This document shows, piece by piece, positions 50,778-58,701 of a stretch of 64,000 bases of DNA. Position 1 is the first letter of the stretch, and the number at the start of each line of letters is the position of its first letter. Made by a program: the position numbers and the translations under genes. The notes under the pieces were generated by a model, which was not told where the DNA came from, ran no database searches, and saw only the letters and a list, made by a program, of their open reading frames with translations. Source of the stretch: Kribbella flavida DSM 17836 (GTDB lineage: Bacteria > Actinomycetota > Actinomycetes > Propionibacteriales > Kribbellaceae); the NCBI RefSeq assembly GCF_000024345.1, contig NC_013729.1:1550001-1614000 (forward strand). Reading direction: 5' to 3'.

Positions 50778-52736
50778 TCAGCTGATGGTGATCTTGTCGA
50801 GGTCGGGCGCCCACCCGGTCGGGTTGGCGATCGTGATGGTGTTGGCGCCGGCGGCCAGTGGCACGGTGAGACTGCGGGTGCCGACCGTGTTCCAGTCGGC
50901 GGTCGCCGGGAAGTCGACGCTGATCGGTGTCCCGCCGTTGACCTTGACGGTCGCCGTCCGCGCGACAGCGGACAGGTAGGACACGGTGAGCGTGCGGTTT
51001 CCGCCGGTGGCGCTGGTGACGTTGTTGAAGGCAACCGTTGCGCCGTTGCCGACGTAGCCGACCTTGGCGCCGCCCGAGCAGCCCGTACAGGGTGCGGTGA
51101 CGGCCCCGCCGGTCAGGGTGTTGGCCGGGTTCTCGGCCTCCACCGTGGAGGCGCCGGCCGCGGACCCGACGGTGATGGCCCCGAGGCTGAGCCAGCCGTC
51201 GGCGTTCTGGGTGGCGTTGGCGAAGCGCAGCTTCTTGGCGTTGGCGTTGACGGCCTCCAGCGGGTTCTTCACCCGAAGCACCAGTTGGTAACCGGCGTTG
51301 GCGACGCCGGAGAGGTTGACCGTCGTGTCGAAGTACTGCGGGTAGCCGAAGTCCCGGTACGTCGGGTCCGCGCCGACGCCCCAGTCGGGAAAGGCCCGGA
51401 TCCGGCGGGGCATCACCGTGCGCAGGTCCCAGGAGGTGTCCCAGGACTTCACCACGGTGCCGGCGCTGTTCTTCAGGCCCAGCGTCACCGTCCACGGGTA
51501 GTAGAACGGCGCCACCCCGGTGTTGCTGATCTGGACCCCGACCTTGGCGGTGCCGGACACGGAGTTCGGGTAGTAGGCGTTGGTGACGGTGAGGTTGTAG
51601 CCCATCAGCCGGACGGCGGCCGCGACGTTCGGGTCCGTCGGGCTGTAGCCGGAGCTCTGCTCGTTCATCTTCCAGGTGGCGTGCTCGAGCTCGATGCACG
51701 CCTTCATGTTGTCGACCTGGCCCGAGCCGCCCGGCCAGTAGTTGAACGCCTGGGACTGGATCTCCGGCCGCACCTCACCGCCCATCGAGTTGGTGATCCA
51801 CTTGTTCTCCACGCCCTGCTCGAGGGCCCGCTGGAGCTGGGAGTAGCTCGCACCACCCAGCGACGCCGGCAGGGTCACCCCGGCCAGCGGACTGCCTTCG
51901 CGGAAGCAGAACGAGTCGTCGTGGTAGCCGATGTTCAGACCGTTCGCGGCGGCACCCCCTGAGCCTGGGTACCGTACTTCGAGCTTGGTGGTGTTGAAGG
52001 CGTTGTCGAAGGCCTGCAGGATCTCGGTGCCGTGGGCATCGGTCGGCATGTAGTTGGGATAGCCGTCCGCGGTGTCGGTGTCGTACGGCCAGGTGTGCCA
52101 CTCGCCCCACAGGCCGACCAGGCCGGTGTGGATGAAGCCGACCCGCGGATCCCCGTCGTACCGGGCACCGAACGCGGCGATGAAGTTCTTCACCGCGGTC
52201 AGCAGGTAGGCGTTGTCGTAGTCCGGGCTGGTGGTGCCCCAGTAGGTGTTGGTGCGGTAGGGGACCCGGCCGTCGAAGCAGCGGGGGATGGCGTTGGCGG
52301 GATGGGTGCCGGAGCCGCCGGGGTACTCCATGTAGATCCGCATCGCGACCTGGTTGCCGTACGTCGCGCTCTCGTTGAGGGCCTGGTCGACCAGCGACCA
52401 GTCGTAGGCGCCGCAGTTCGAGGCGTTGGTCATGATCTCGGAGAGCCCGAAGTACGTCCAGGTGAGCGAGTGCGGGTAGCCCTGGTTCTGGTTGCTGCCG
52501 GGAGAGTAGAAGCGGGCGAAGCCCTTGAGGGGGTTGTCGACCGGGCCGTCGGCCGCGGCGAGCGGGTGCACGGTCAAGGACGGGTCAGGGGCGGCGGGAG
52601 CCGCCGGCCTGGGCGGCGGACCTTGCGGGGCGGCTGCCGCGGGTGCCGTCGGCGGCACCGTCAGCAGTGCCCCGAGGGCCAGGGCGATGCTCGGTAGCAG
52701 GGCGGCGCGGTATGACCGCGCCAGGAGGGATGGCAT
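50778..52736 (-). CDS. Secreted DUF4874/DUF4832 protein with C-terminal carbohydrate-binding module
   Basis: A 652-residue exported protein. Signal peptide about 1-36. DUF4874 barrel-like part from NPLKGFARFYSPGSNQNQG, then GFIHTGLVGLWGEWHTWPYD and MGGEVRPEIQ, followed by DUF4832 (VTNAYYPNSVSGTAKVGVQI, FYYPWTVTLGLKNSAG). The last 125 residues resemble a CBM6/35-type module (VEAENPANTLTGGAVTAPCT, KVGYVGNGATVAFNNVTSAT). The family is thought to be glycosidase-like but its reaction is unknown. GGAGGT precedes ATG 52736. It stands head to tail with a paralogue. Confidence 0.88.
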   Translation of the reverse strand: MPSLLARSYRAALLPSIALALGALLTVPPTAPAAAAPQGPPPRPAAPAAPDPSLTVHPLAAADGPVDNPLKGFARFYSPGSNQNQGYPHSLTWTYFGLSEIMTNASNCGAYDWSLVDQALNESATYGNQVAMRIYMEYPGGSGTHPANAIPRCFDGRVPYRTNTYWGTTSPDYDNAYLLTAVKNFIAAFGARYDGDPRVGFIHTGLVGLWGEWHTWPYDTDTADGYPNYMPTDAHGTEILQAFDNAFNTTKLEVRYPGSGGAAANGLNIGYHDDSFCFREGSPLAGVTLPASLGGASYSQLQRALEQGVENKWITNSMGGEVRPEIQSQAFNYWPGGSGQVDNMKACIELEHATWKMNEQSSGYSPTDPNVAAAVRLMGYNLTVTNAYYPNSVSGTAKVGVQISNTGVAPFYYPWTVTLGLKNSAGTVVKSWDTSWDLRTVMPRRIRAFPDWGVGADPTYRDFGYPQYFDTTVNLSGVANAGYQLVLRVKNPLEAVNANAKKLRFANATQNADGWLSLGAITVGSAAGASTVEAENPANTLTGGAVTAPCTGCSGGAKVGYVGNGATVAFNNVTSATGGNRTLTVSYLSAVARTATVKVNGGTPISVDFPATADWNTVGTRSLTVPLAAGANTITIANPTGWAPDLDKITIS

Positions 52737-52790
52737 GGGCGGTGACCTCCAGGGTTGGGTGATGGATCCCCCGCTGGTGGACGGACCGGG

Positions 52791-54185
52791 TCAGGAGACC
52801 CGGGTCCGGCCGAGCGTGAGCCAGCCGGACACGGTGGTGTCCTGGCCGGCATTGGCGAAGCGCAGCGGCATGCCGCCGCGCAGCGGGTTCGCGGCCCGCA
52901 GGACCAGCGTGTACTCGCCCTTGCGCAGACCGGCGGTGCGGACGGCGGCGCTCAGCTCGACCGGCGCACCGGGCTTGACGCTCGCCAGTTTCCACGACGT
53001 CGTCCAGGTCCGGGCGATCCGGCCGTCCCGGCCGACGGCGGCGAGCTGCAGCGGCCAGTCGTAGTAGAACGGGGCGACGCCGTCGTTCTGGATCCGGACC
53101 GAGACGTCGAGACCGCGGCGCTGACGGCTGGTCTTCACCGCGGCGACCCGCAGCTGGTAGCCGATCGACGTGGCAGCGGCCAAGGCGTTGTCGTAGGTGG
53201 CGCCGGTGTAGCCGGGACTGAAGGCGTACTGGTTCAGCAGCCAGGACACGTGGGTCTGGGTCACGCCGTCGGCGAAGTTGTTGTCGCCGTCGCCGGCGCA
53301 CTCCATCGGCACGGTGAAGATGCAGCCCTGCAGCTCGGGCCGGAGCTCACCGCCGATCGGAGCGTTCAACCACTTGCCGGTCGTGCCGGCCTGCTGCATG
53401 AGGTCCATGAAGTGCCAGCCGGGCCCGGGCAGGGTCGAGTAGGCGAAGGAATCGTCGTGGTAGCCCAGGTCGAGCGCCTTGTTGTCGGTGCTGGGGTAGC
53501 GGACCATCAGCTTGGTCTTGTCGAAGGCTTCGTCGTACGCCTTCAGGACCCTGAGCTGCTGGCCGGGGGAGGCGAACCAGTTCTCCGTGCCCGGCTCCCC
53601 GTTGTGCGGCCAGGTGTGCCACTCACCCCAGAAGCCCAGCAGGCCGAGCTGGATGAATCCCGCCCGCGGATCACCGTCGTACCGCTTGCCGAGCGCTGCG
53701 ATGAACGTATCGAGCGCTGCGGCCAGCCGCGGGTCGTCGTAGTCGGGCGACACACTCAGGCCGTTGTTGTCGAAGTCGTCGTAGGGGCGGGTCAGCAGGC
53801 CCTGGTCGAGCAGGAACTGCGGGATGCCACTGGGCTTGGCCGGGTAGTCGAGGTAGAAGCGGAACGCCGCCTGGTGGCCCCGGGCGGCGATGGCGTCGAG
53901 CTGCTGCTCCAACGGCTCCCAGTCGAACCGGTTGGGGCCGGTCATCACCGCGTTCAGGGGCAGGTAGAACCACTCCATCGAGTGCGGGAACGTCGAGTAG
54001 TCGCCCGCGTAGGGGATGAAGCCCTTCAGCGGATTGACGTCGGGAGCGGCCGCGGCCGGCAGCGGCTGCCAGCTCTCGTGCGGCCGGCCGGCGGCCGCGG
54101 TCGAGGCCGGCAGCGCGACGGCGAGCGCGACCAAGGCGGCGAGGAGCGCCGTCCGGATCCGGCGGGAGATCGGTAACGGGACCAT
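52791..54185 (-). CDS. Secreted DUF4874/DUF4832 protein, paralogue without the CBM
   Basis: A 464-residue exported paralogue of the previous protein: signal peptide (LAALVALAVALPASTAAAG), NPLKGFIPYAGDYSTFPHSM, RAGFIQLGLLGFWGEWHTWP, GGELRPELQGCIFTVPME, and LRVAAVKTSRQRRGLDVSVR. It ends at LTLGRTRVS without a CBM. GGAGGC lies before ATG 54185. The two genes form one minus-strand unit (54 bases apart), inverted between the permease and binding-protein genes of the transporter. A role in releasing or trimming the imported sugar outside the cell is inference. Confidence 0.88.
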   Translation of the reverse strand: MVPLPISRRIRTALLAALVALAVALPASTAAAGRPHESWQPLPAAAAPDVNPLKGFIPYAGDYSTFPHSMEWFYLPLNAVMTGPNRFDWEPLEQQLDAIAARGHQAAFRFYLDYPAKPSGIPQFLLDQGLLTRPYDDFDNNGLSVSPDYDDPRLAAALDTFIAALGKRYDGDPRAGFIQLGLLGFWGEWHTWPHNGEPGTENWFASPGQQLRVLKAYDEAFDKTKLMVRYPSTDNKALDLGYHDDSFAYSTLPGPGWHFMDLMQQAGTTGKWLNAPIGGELRPELQGCIFTVPMECAGDGDNNFADGVTQTHVSWLLNQYAFSPGYTGATYDNALAAATSIGYQLRVAAVKTSRQRRGLDVSVRIQNDGVAPFYYDWPLQLAAVGRDGRIARTWTTSWKLASVKPGAPVELSAAVRTAGLRKGEYTLVLRAANPLRGGMPLRFANAGQDTTVSGWLTLGRTRVS

Positions 54186-54224
54186 CGAAGCCTCCAGGGA
54201 TGCGCCAGGGTTTACGATCTGCCC

Positions 54225-54256
54225 TTGACAAATTTTCGATGCGCCACATCATTATT
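54225..54256 (+). promoter_or_regulatory. Sugar-locus promoter 2, before the binding-protein gene
   Basis: TTGACA, 17 bases beginning AATTTTCG, then ATCATTATT. Nearly identical to the permease promoter at 48803, and the AAATTTTCG part resembles the AAAATTTCG just before the ROK start at 57264. The likely regulator is the ROK protein. Confidence 0.75.
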
Positions 54257-54321
54257 CGAGACAGCCGACCATGGCAAGAGGGAACGCCCGTCCCCGGCCA
54301 CATCCCAGGAAGAGGCACTCG

Positions 54322-55683
54322 ATGATCAAGATCAAGCAGGTCCGCGCGGCCCTGCTGTGCGGCCTGATGGCGGCCACGGCGCTCACCGCGTGCAGCGGCT
54401 CGCAGGGCGACGACGCGGCGGCGGACGGCCCGGTCACGCTGGACTACTGGCTCTGGGACGACAACCAGCAGGCGTCGTACCAGGCCTGTGCCGACGCGTT
54501 CCACGCCGCGAACCCGAACATCACCGTCAAGATCACCCAGACGGCGTGGGCGCAGTACTGGCAGAACCTGACCACGCAGCTGGCCGCTGGTGACGCGCCC
54601 GACGTGTGGACCAACCAGGTCTCCTACTACCCGCAGTTCGTCTCCAGCCAGCAGCTGCTCGACCTCCAGCCGTACGTCGACGAGGACAAGGTCGACCTGG
54701 GCCAGTACCAGGACGGCCTGGCCGAGCTGTGGGTCAAGGACGGCAAGCGGTACGGCCTGCCCAAGGACTGGGACACCGAGGCGATCGTCTACAACAGCCA
54801 GCTGCTCGCCAAGCAGGGCATCAAGCCCGCGGACCTGGCGAACCTGACCTGGAACCCCAAGGACGGTGGCACCTTCGAGCAGACCATCGCGAAGCTGACC
54901 GTCGACGCGAACGGCCGCAACGGCCTGGATCCCGCCTTCGACAAGACCAAGGTCAAGGTGTACGGGTACCAGCCGGAGTGGAACGACGGGTCCCAGGGCC
55001 AGAACGGCTGGGGCGAACTGGCGGCCGCCAACGGCTTCACCTACCTGGACAAGAACCCGTGGGGCACGCAGTACAAGTACGACGACCCCAAGCTGGTGGA
55101 GACCATCAGCTGGTACAAGGCCCTGACCGACAAGGGCTACGCGCCCAGGTTCGACAAGCAGTCGACGCTCGGCATCGACGCGGTGATGAACTCCGGCAAG
55201 GCCGCGCTGACGATCGCGGGGTCCTGGACGATCAACACCTATCTGGGGGCCGACGCCAAGCAGAAGTTCGCGCTCGCGCCGCTGCCGGTCGGTCCGGTCG
55301 GGGTGCGCAAGAGCGCCATCAACGGTCTGTCGGACGCGATCTGGGCCGGCACCAAGCACAAGGACGCGGCCTGGAAGTGGGTCAAGTACCTCGGCTCGGC
55401 CGACTGCCAGAACGTTGTCGGCGGCAACGCCGTGGTGTTCCCGGCGATCAAGTCCGCGACCGACAAGGCGCTGGCCGCGCACAAGGCCAAGGGCCGGGAC
55501 GTGCAGGTCTACGTCGACTACACCAAGACGCCCGGCGGCACGTTCCTGCTGCCGATCACCGACCACGGCACCGAGATCAGCCAGATCGTGCAGGATGCCC
55601 TGCAGGCGGTCATTCTCGGCCAGTCCGAACCCGCGGACGCGCTGAAGAAGGCCAACCAGCAGGTCAACAGCCTGCTGAACTGA
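54322..55683 (+). CDS. Sugar ABC transporter substrate-binding lipoprotein
   Basis: A 453-residue extracellular binding protein. Lipoprotein signal LLCGLMAATALTACSGS (acyl Cys near 24). SBP1 features: VTLDYWLWDDNQQASYQACA, GDAPDVWTNQVSYYPQF, YGLPKDWDTEAIVYNSQLLA, ALTIAGSWTINTYLG, and the C-terminal IVQDALQAVILGQSEPADAL. It captures an oligosaccharide for the permeases. AGGAAGAGG precedes ATG 54322. Its ancestral place beside the permeases has been separated by the two inverted DUF4832 genes. Confidence 0.93.
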   Translation: MIKIKQVRAALLCGLMAATALTACSGSQGDDAAADGPVTLDYWLWDDNQQASYQACADAFHAANPNITVKITQTAWAQYWQNLTTQLAAGDAPDVWTNQVSYYPQFVSSQQLLDLQPYVDEDKVDLGQYQDGLAELWVKDGKRYGLPKDWDTEAIVYNSQLLAKQGIKPADLANLTWNPKDGGTFEQTIAKLTVDANGRNGLDPAFDKTKVKVYGYQPEWNDGSQGQNGWGELAAANGFTYLDKNPWGTQYKYDDPKLVETISWYKALTDKGYAPRFDKQSTLGIDAVMNSGKAALTIAGSWTINTYLGADAKQKFALAPLPVGPVGVRKSAINGLSDAIWAGTKHKDAAWKWVKYLGSADCQNVVGGNAVVFPAIKSATDKALAAHKAKGRDVQVYVDYTKTPGGTFLLPITDHGTEISQIVQDALQAVILGQSEPADALKKANQQVNSLLN

Positions 55684-55699
55684 TCGAACCGAACCTGTC

Positions 55700-55738
55700 C
55701 CGTTCGGCGGGCCCGCACCCCGCGGACCCGCCGAACGG
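55700..55738 (+). terminator. Hairpin between the binding-protein and GH36 genes
   Basis: A 17-bp stem (CCGTTCGGCGGGCCCGC with GCGGACCCGCCGAACGG, one G-T pair) around five bases. Between co-directional genes it would lower read-through, giving more binding protein than enzyme, a common arrangement. Confidence 0.75.
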
Positions 55739-55761
55739 TCACTGCTGCTTCAAGGAGACCC

Positions 55762-57255
55762 ATGCCTTTGCTCGTTGACCTGGCCGGCCGCGACTTCGCG
55801 GTGGAGCTGACCGGATCCGAGCCCCCTGAGTCCGTGCCGGGCGGCCTGATCCTGCCGCCCGGCCGGGTCGCGGTCCTGCACGGCCTCGGCGACGCGCTGT
55901 TCTACCGCCACGGCCAGAACTCCTGGAGCCCGTGCGGCTGGCGGCGCCTGAGCGAACCCCCGCTGCGCATCGCCAACCCCGAACGGCGCCTCACCGCCGA
56001 CGACACCGGGTGGGACGATCCGGCCCGGCACCACTCGTCGGCCGTCGCCGCGCTGCAGGGCGCCGACGGCCGGGTGCTGCTGCTCGGTTCGCTCGGGCTC
56101 GGAACGCCCCGCCTGGCCGCCGACCACGACACCCTCGCCGGGTGGTGCGAGCAGGACGGCGCCCCCTGGTTCTTGGCCTATGGCCCCGAACAGGACGTCT
56201 TCGCGCGGTACGCCGAGCAGCTGGCCGCGCGGCTCGGCAGCAGCGACCGGCGGGCCGGCAACGTGTGGTGCACCTGGTACGCCTACTACGAAGGCATCAC
56301 CGAACAGCTGCTGAACAAGGACATCGCCGCACTGACCGACCTGCCGTTCGACGTCGTCCAGGTCGACGACGGCTGGCAGCAGGCTGTCGGGGATTGGCAG
56401 CCCAACGAGAAGTTCCCCTCCGGCATGCGCGCCTTGACCGAGCGGATCACCGCTGCCGGGATGAGTCCGGGGCTCTGGCTGGCCCCGTTCATCGTGCTGC
56501 CCACCTCGGCGACCGCGCGCGAGCACCCCGAGTTCGTGCTGCGCGACGCTGCCGGGGAGCCGGTCGTGGCCGGCCACAACTGGGGGACCGGGTACTGGGC
56601 GCTGGATCTGACCCACCCCGGCGTACGGGAGCACCTTTCCGAGCTGATCCGGCGGGTGGTGCACGACTGGGGCTTCCGGTATCTCAAGCTCGACTTCATC
56701 AACGCCGGCGCCATGCCCGGGGTTCGCGCGTCCGGGGTGCACCGGGAACAGGCCTATCGGGACGCACTGGCCCTGATCAGGGAGGTCGCGGGACCTGACG
56801 TCTACCTGCTCGGCAGCGGCGGTCTGCTGCTGCCCGCGCTCGGACTGGTCGACGGGATGCGCAGTGGACCCGACGTGGCGCCGCTGTGGACCAACTACGC
56901 CAGCGACGATCCGTCCGACGCGATGGCCTACAACGCCCTGGTGAACACCCTGCACCGGTTGTGGCAGGCGCCGCTGGCCGAGGTGGATCCCGATGTCGTG
57001 TACTTCCGCAGCCGCCTCAACCTGCTGACCGACGCCCAGATGAGCTGGCTGCAGGACCTGGCCGCGATCTGCGGGTTCAAAGCCGTCTCCGACCCGCCGT
57101 CCTGGCTGACGCCCGAGGAGCTCGAACGCCTGGTCAGGTACCTTGCGCGGCAGCCCGAGATCGGGCAGGACGGCCGGTACCGGTTCACTGTCGACGGGCG
57201 TCCGGTCGACTTCACCGCCGCGCTGAACCGGGGACAGCAGTACCCGATCTCGTGA
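55762..57255 (+). CDS. Glycoside hydrolase family 36-type alpha-galactosidase
   Basis: A 497-residue enzyme with no signal peptide, so intracellular. Retaining GH-D clan barrel: FDVVQVDDGWQQAVGDWQPN, LAPFIVLPTSATAREHPEF, nucleophile in GFRYLKLDFINAGAM (Asp near 311) and acid/base in DGMRSGPDVAPLWTNYASDD (Asp near 371). Shorter than classical GH36 enzymes. It probably frees galactose, or a related alpha-sugar, from the imported oligosaccharide. ATG 55762 follows AAGGAG. The ROK gene lies 21 bases downstream, same strand. Confidence 0.9.
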   Translation: MPLLVDLAGRDFAVELTGSEPPESVPGGLILPPGRVAVLHGLGDALFYRHGQNSWSPCGWRRLSEPPLRIANPERRLTADDTGWDDPARHHSSAVAALQGADGRVLLLGSLGLGTPRLAADHDTLAGWCEQDGAPWFLAYGPEQDVFARYAEQLAARLGSSDRRAGNVWCTWYAYYEGITEQLLNKDIAALTDLPFDVVQVDDGWQQAVGDWQPNEKFPSGMRALTERITAAGMSPGLWLAPFIVLPTSATAREHPEFVLRDAAGEPVVAGHNWGTGYWALDLTHPGVREHLSELIRRVVHDWGFRYLKLDFINAGAMPGVRASGVHREQAYRDALALIREVAGPDVYLLGSGGLLLPALGLVDGMRSGPDVAPLWTNYASDDPSDAMAYNALVNTLHRLWQAPLAEVDPDVVYFRSRLNLLTDAQMSWLQDLAAICGFKAVSDPPSWLTPEELERLVRYLARQPEIGQDGRYRFTVDGRPVDFTAALNRGQQYPIS

Positions 57256-57269
57256 CCGCGCTAAAATTT

Positions 57270-57284
57270 CGCTTCAATGAAGCG
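57270..57284. promoter_or_regulatory. Palindrome over the ROK start codon
   Basis: CGCTTCAATGAAGCG: perfect 7-bp arms around one base, containing the ATG at 57277. AAAATTTCG lies just before. It is a likely autoregulatory operator that also blocks translation initiation. Confidence 0.55.
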
Positions 57285-58464
57285 TAATCGGGAGTTCGGG
57301 GTAACCAGCACGGCGGCGTCCGGAGCCGACGTGAGCACGTTGCGCGAGCTCAACTCGATCAGCATCGTCCGCGCGATGCGGGGCCAGCCGCCCGCCACGG
57401 TCACCGAGCTGGCCACCCGGACCGGCCTGTCCCGCCCCGGAACCGACGTCGTCGTGCGCGGGCTGGTCACCGACGGCTGGGTGAAGGTGGTCGAGCCCGA
57501 CGGCAGCAGTGTCGGCCGGCCGGCCAGGCGCTACCGCTTCAACGCCGACGCCGGGCACGTGCTCGGCGTCGACGTCGGCGGCCACAAGATCCTCGTGCTG
57601 CTCGCGGATCTCGAAGGCAGCGTCGTGCACAGCCACCGGCTGCCGGTGCAGCCCGACGCCGACCCGGCCGCCCGGCTCCAGGCCGTCGACACCGCGATCA
57701 CCCAGTGCCTGGCCGCCGCCGGGATGCGGCCCGACCAGGTCTGGGCCGTGACGGTCGGGGTGACCGGTCCGGTCGATGCCACCGGCCGCACCACACTGTT
57801 CACCCCGCTGCCGGGCTGGGCGAGCGTCTCTCCGGCCGAGCACCTCGCGGTCCGGTTCAGCTGCCCGATCCTGGTCGAGAACGACTGCAAACTCGCCGCC
57901 GTCGCCGAGCGCTGGAAGGGCGCGGCGCAGGACGCCGACGACATCGTCTACCTGCTGGCCGGCATGCGTACCGGCGCAGGCCTCATTCTCGACGGCACTC
58001 TGCGCCGCGGCCACGGCGGCGCGGCCGGCGAGATCGGCGCGCTCAAGGCGGTCCGCTGGGACTCCGCGCCGTCCCACATCGAGAACTGCCCCGGCGTACC
58101 CGACGACATCCATCCCGACGACAAGGCCGCCTGGGTCTTCACCCAGGCCCGCTTGGGCGACCGGGACGCGAAGACCGCGCTGCGCCGGTACGTGAAGGAT
58201 CTCGCCGTCGGCACCGCGGCCCTCGTGCTGACCCTCGACCCGCAGGTCGTCGTGCTCGGCGGCGGCTACTCCCGGTCCGCGGACCTGATCATCGACCCGC
58301 TCGCGCACGAGCTCGGCCGGCTGTGCCTGCGCGTGCCCGAGATCCGGGCCTCCAGCCTCGGCGCCGACAGCGTGGCCCTCGGCGCGCTGCGGGTCGCTCT
58401 CGACCAGATCGACGCCCAGCTGTTCACCGACGGAATGCCCGCACCGCTCACCGCGTCGTCCTGA
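57277..58464 (+). CDS. ROK-family transcriptional repressor
   Basis: A 395-residue ROK regulator. N-terminal winged helix (LRELNSISIVRAMRGQPPAT, VTELATRTGLSRPGTDVVVR) then the sugar-kinase-like fold: VLGVDVGGHKILVLLADLEG, AVTVGVTGPVD, PLPGW, ILVENDCKLAAVAER and the GHGGAAGEIGAL motif. The classical cysteine cluster after this motif is absent (HIENCPGVPDD instead), so zinc binding may be altered. It very likely senses the product of the GH36 enzyme and controls the promoters at 48803, 54225 and its own. Confidence 0.92.
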   Translation: MKRNREFGVTSTAASGADVSTLRELNSISIVRAMRGQPPATVTELATRTGLSRPGTDVVVRGLVTDGWVKVVEPDGSSVGRPARRYRFNADAGHVLGVDVGGHKILVLLADLEGSVVHSHRLPVQPDADPAARLQAVDTAITQCLAAAGMRPDQVWAVTVGVTGPVDATGRTTLFTPLPGWASVSPAEHLAVRFSCPILVENDCKLAAVAERWKGAAQDADDIVYLLAGMRTGAGLILDGTLRRGHGGAAGEIGALKAVRWDSAPSHIENCPGVPDDIHPDDKAAWVFTQARLGDRDAKTALRRYVKDLAVGTAALVLTLDPQVVVLGGGYSRSADLIIDPLAHELGRLCLRVPEIRASSLGADSVALGALRVALDQIDAQLFTDGMPAPLTASS

Positions 58465-58514
58465 TCCCTTTATTCAGGTGCGCGGGGGCTGTCGGGCGCG
58501 GTAGCTTCTCGCCC

Positions 58515-58538
58515 GTGAACTTCTTCTTCCTCGGCTGA
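58515..58538 (+). CDS. Short leader ORF rich in phenylalanine codons
   Basis: GTG AAC TTC TTC TTC CTC GGC TGA encodes MNFFFLG, with three phenylalanine codons in a row and a hairpin starting seven bases after the stop. The arrangement is that of a transcription attenuator or a ribosome-sensing leader. Expression is unproven; there is no strong ribosome site (TCTCGCCC). Confidence 0.4.
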   Translation: MNFFFLG

Positions 58539-58544
58539 CGCGAC

Positions 58545-58576
58545 CGCCGGCGGGTGCGGACACCCCCTTGCCGGCG
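58545..58576 (+). promoter_or_regulatory. Hairpin after the Phe leader ORF
   Basis: CGCCGGC and GGGTG pair with CACCC and GCCGGCG, with a four-base bulge, just after the leader stop. GGAGCG/CGCTCC (58581-58601) and AAGATC/GATCTT (58619-58634) form two further hairpins before the next ORF. Confidence 0.45.
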
Positions 58577-58626
58577 ATGCGGAGCGCTGACCTGTCGCTC
58601 CGGGTCGCGACGTGGGAGAAGATCCG

Positions 58627-58701
58627 ATGATCTTTCGTACGCCGGCGGCGCAGGTGCGCGCCGGACTCTCTCCGCGTCCAGGTGCCACGCCCGTCACGTG
58701 A
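58627..58701 (+). CDS. 24-codon upstream ORF overlapping the methyltransferase start
   Basis: ATG 58627, behind GTGGGAGAAG, encodes MIFRTPAAQVRAGLSPRPGA and four more residues. Its TGA stop overlaps the methyltransferase GTG start (GTGA, 58698-58701), the classic form of translational coupling. It has no recognisable product domain and may serve only to open or gate the downstream start. Confidence 0.45.
   Translation: MIFRTPAAQVRAGLSPRPGATPVT

Noticed and set aside
49723..51699. A 658-codon minus-strand frame over the permease and DUF4832 genes
   Set aside because: Gln/Arg-rich mirror frame overlapping clear genes on both strands.
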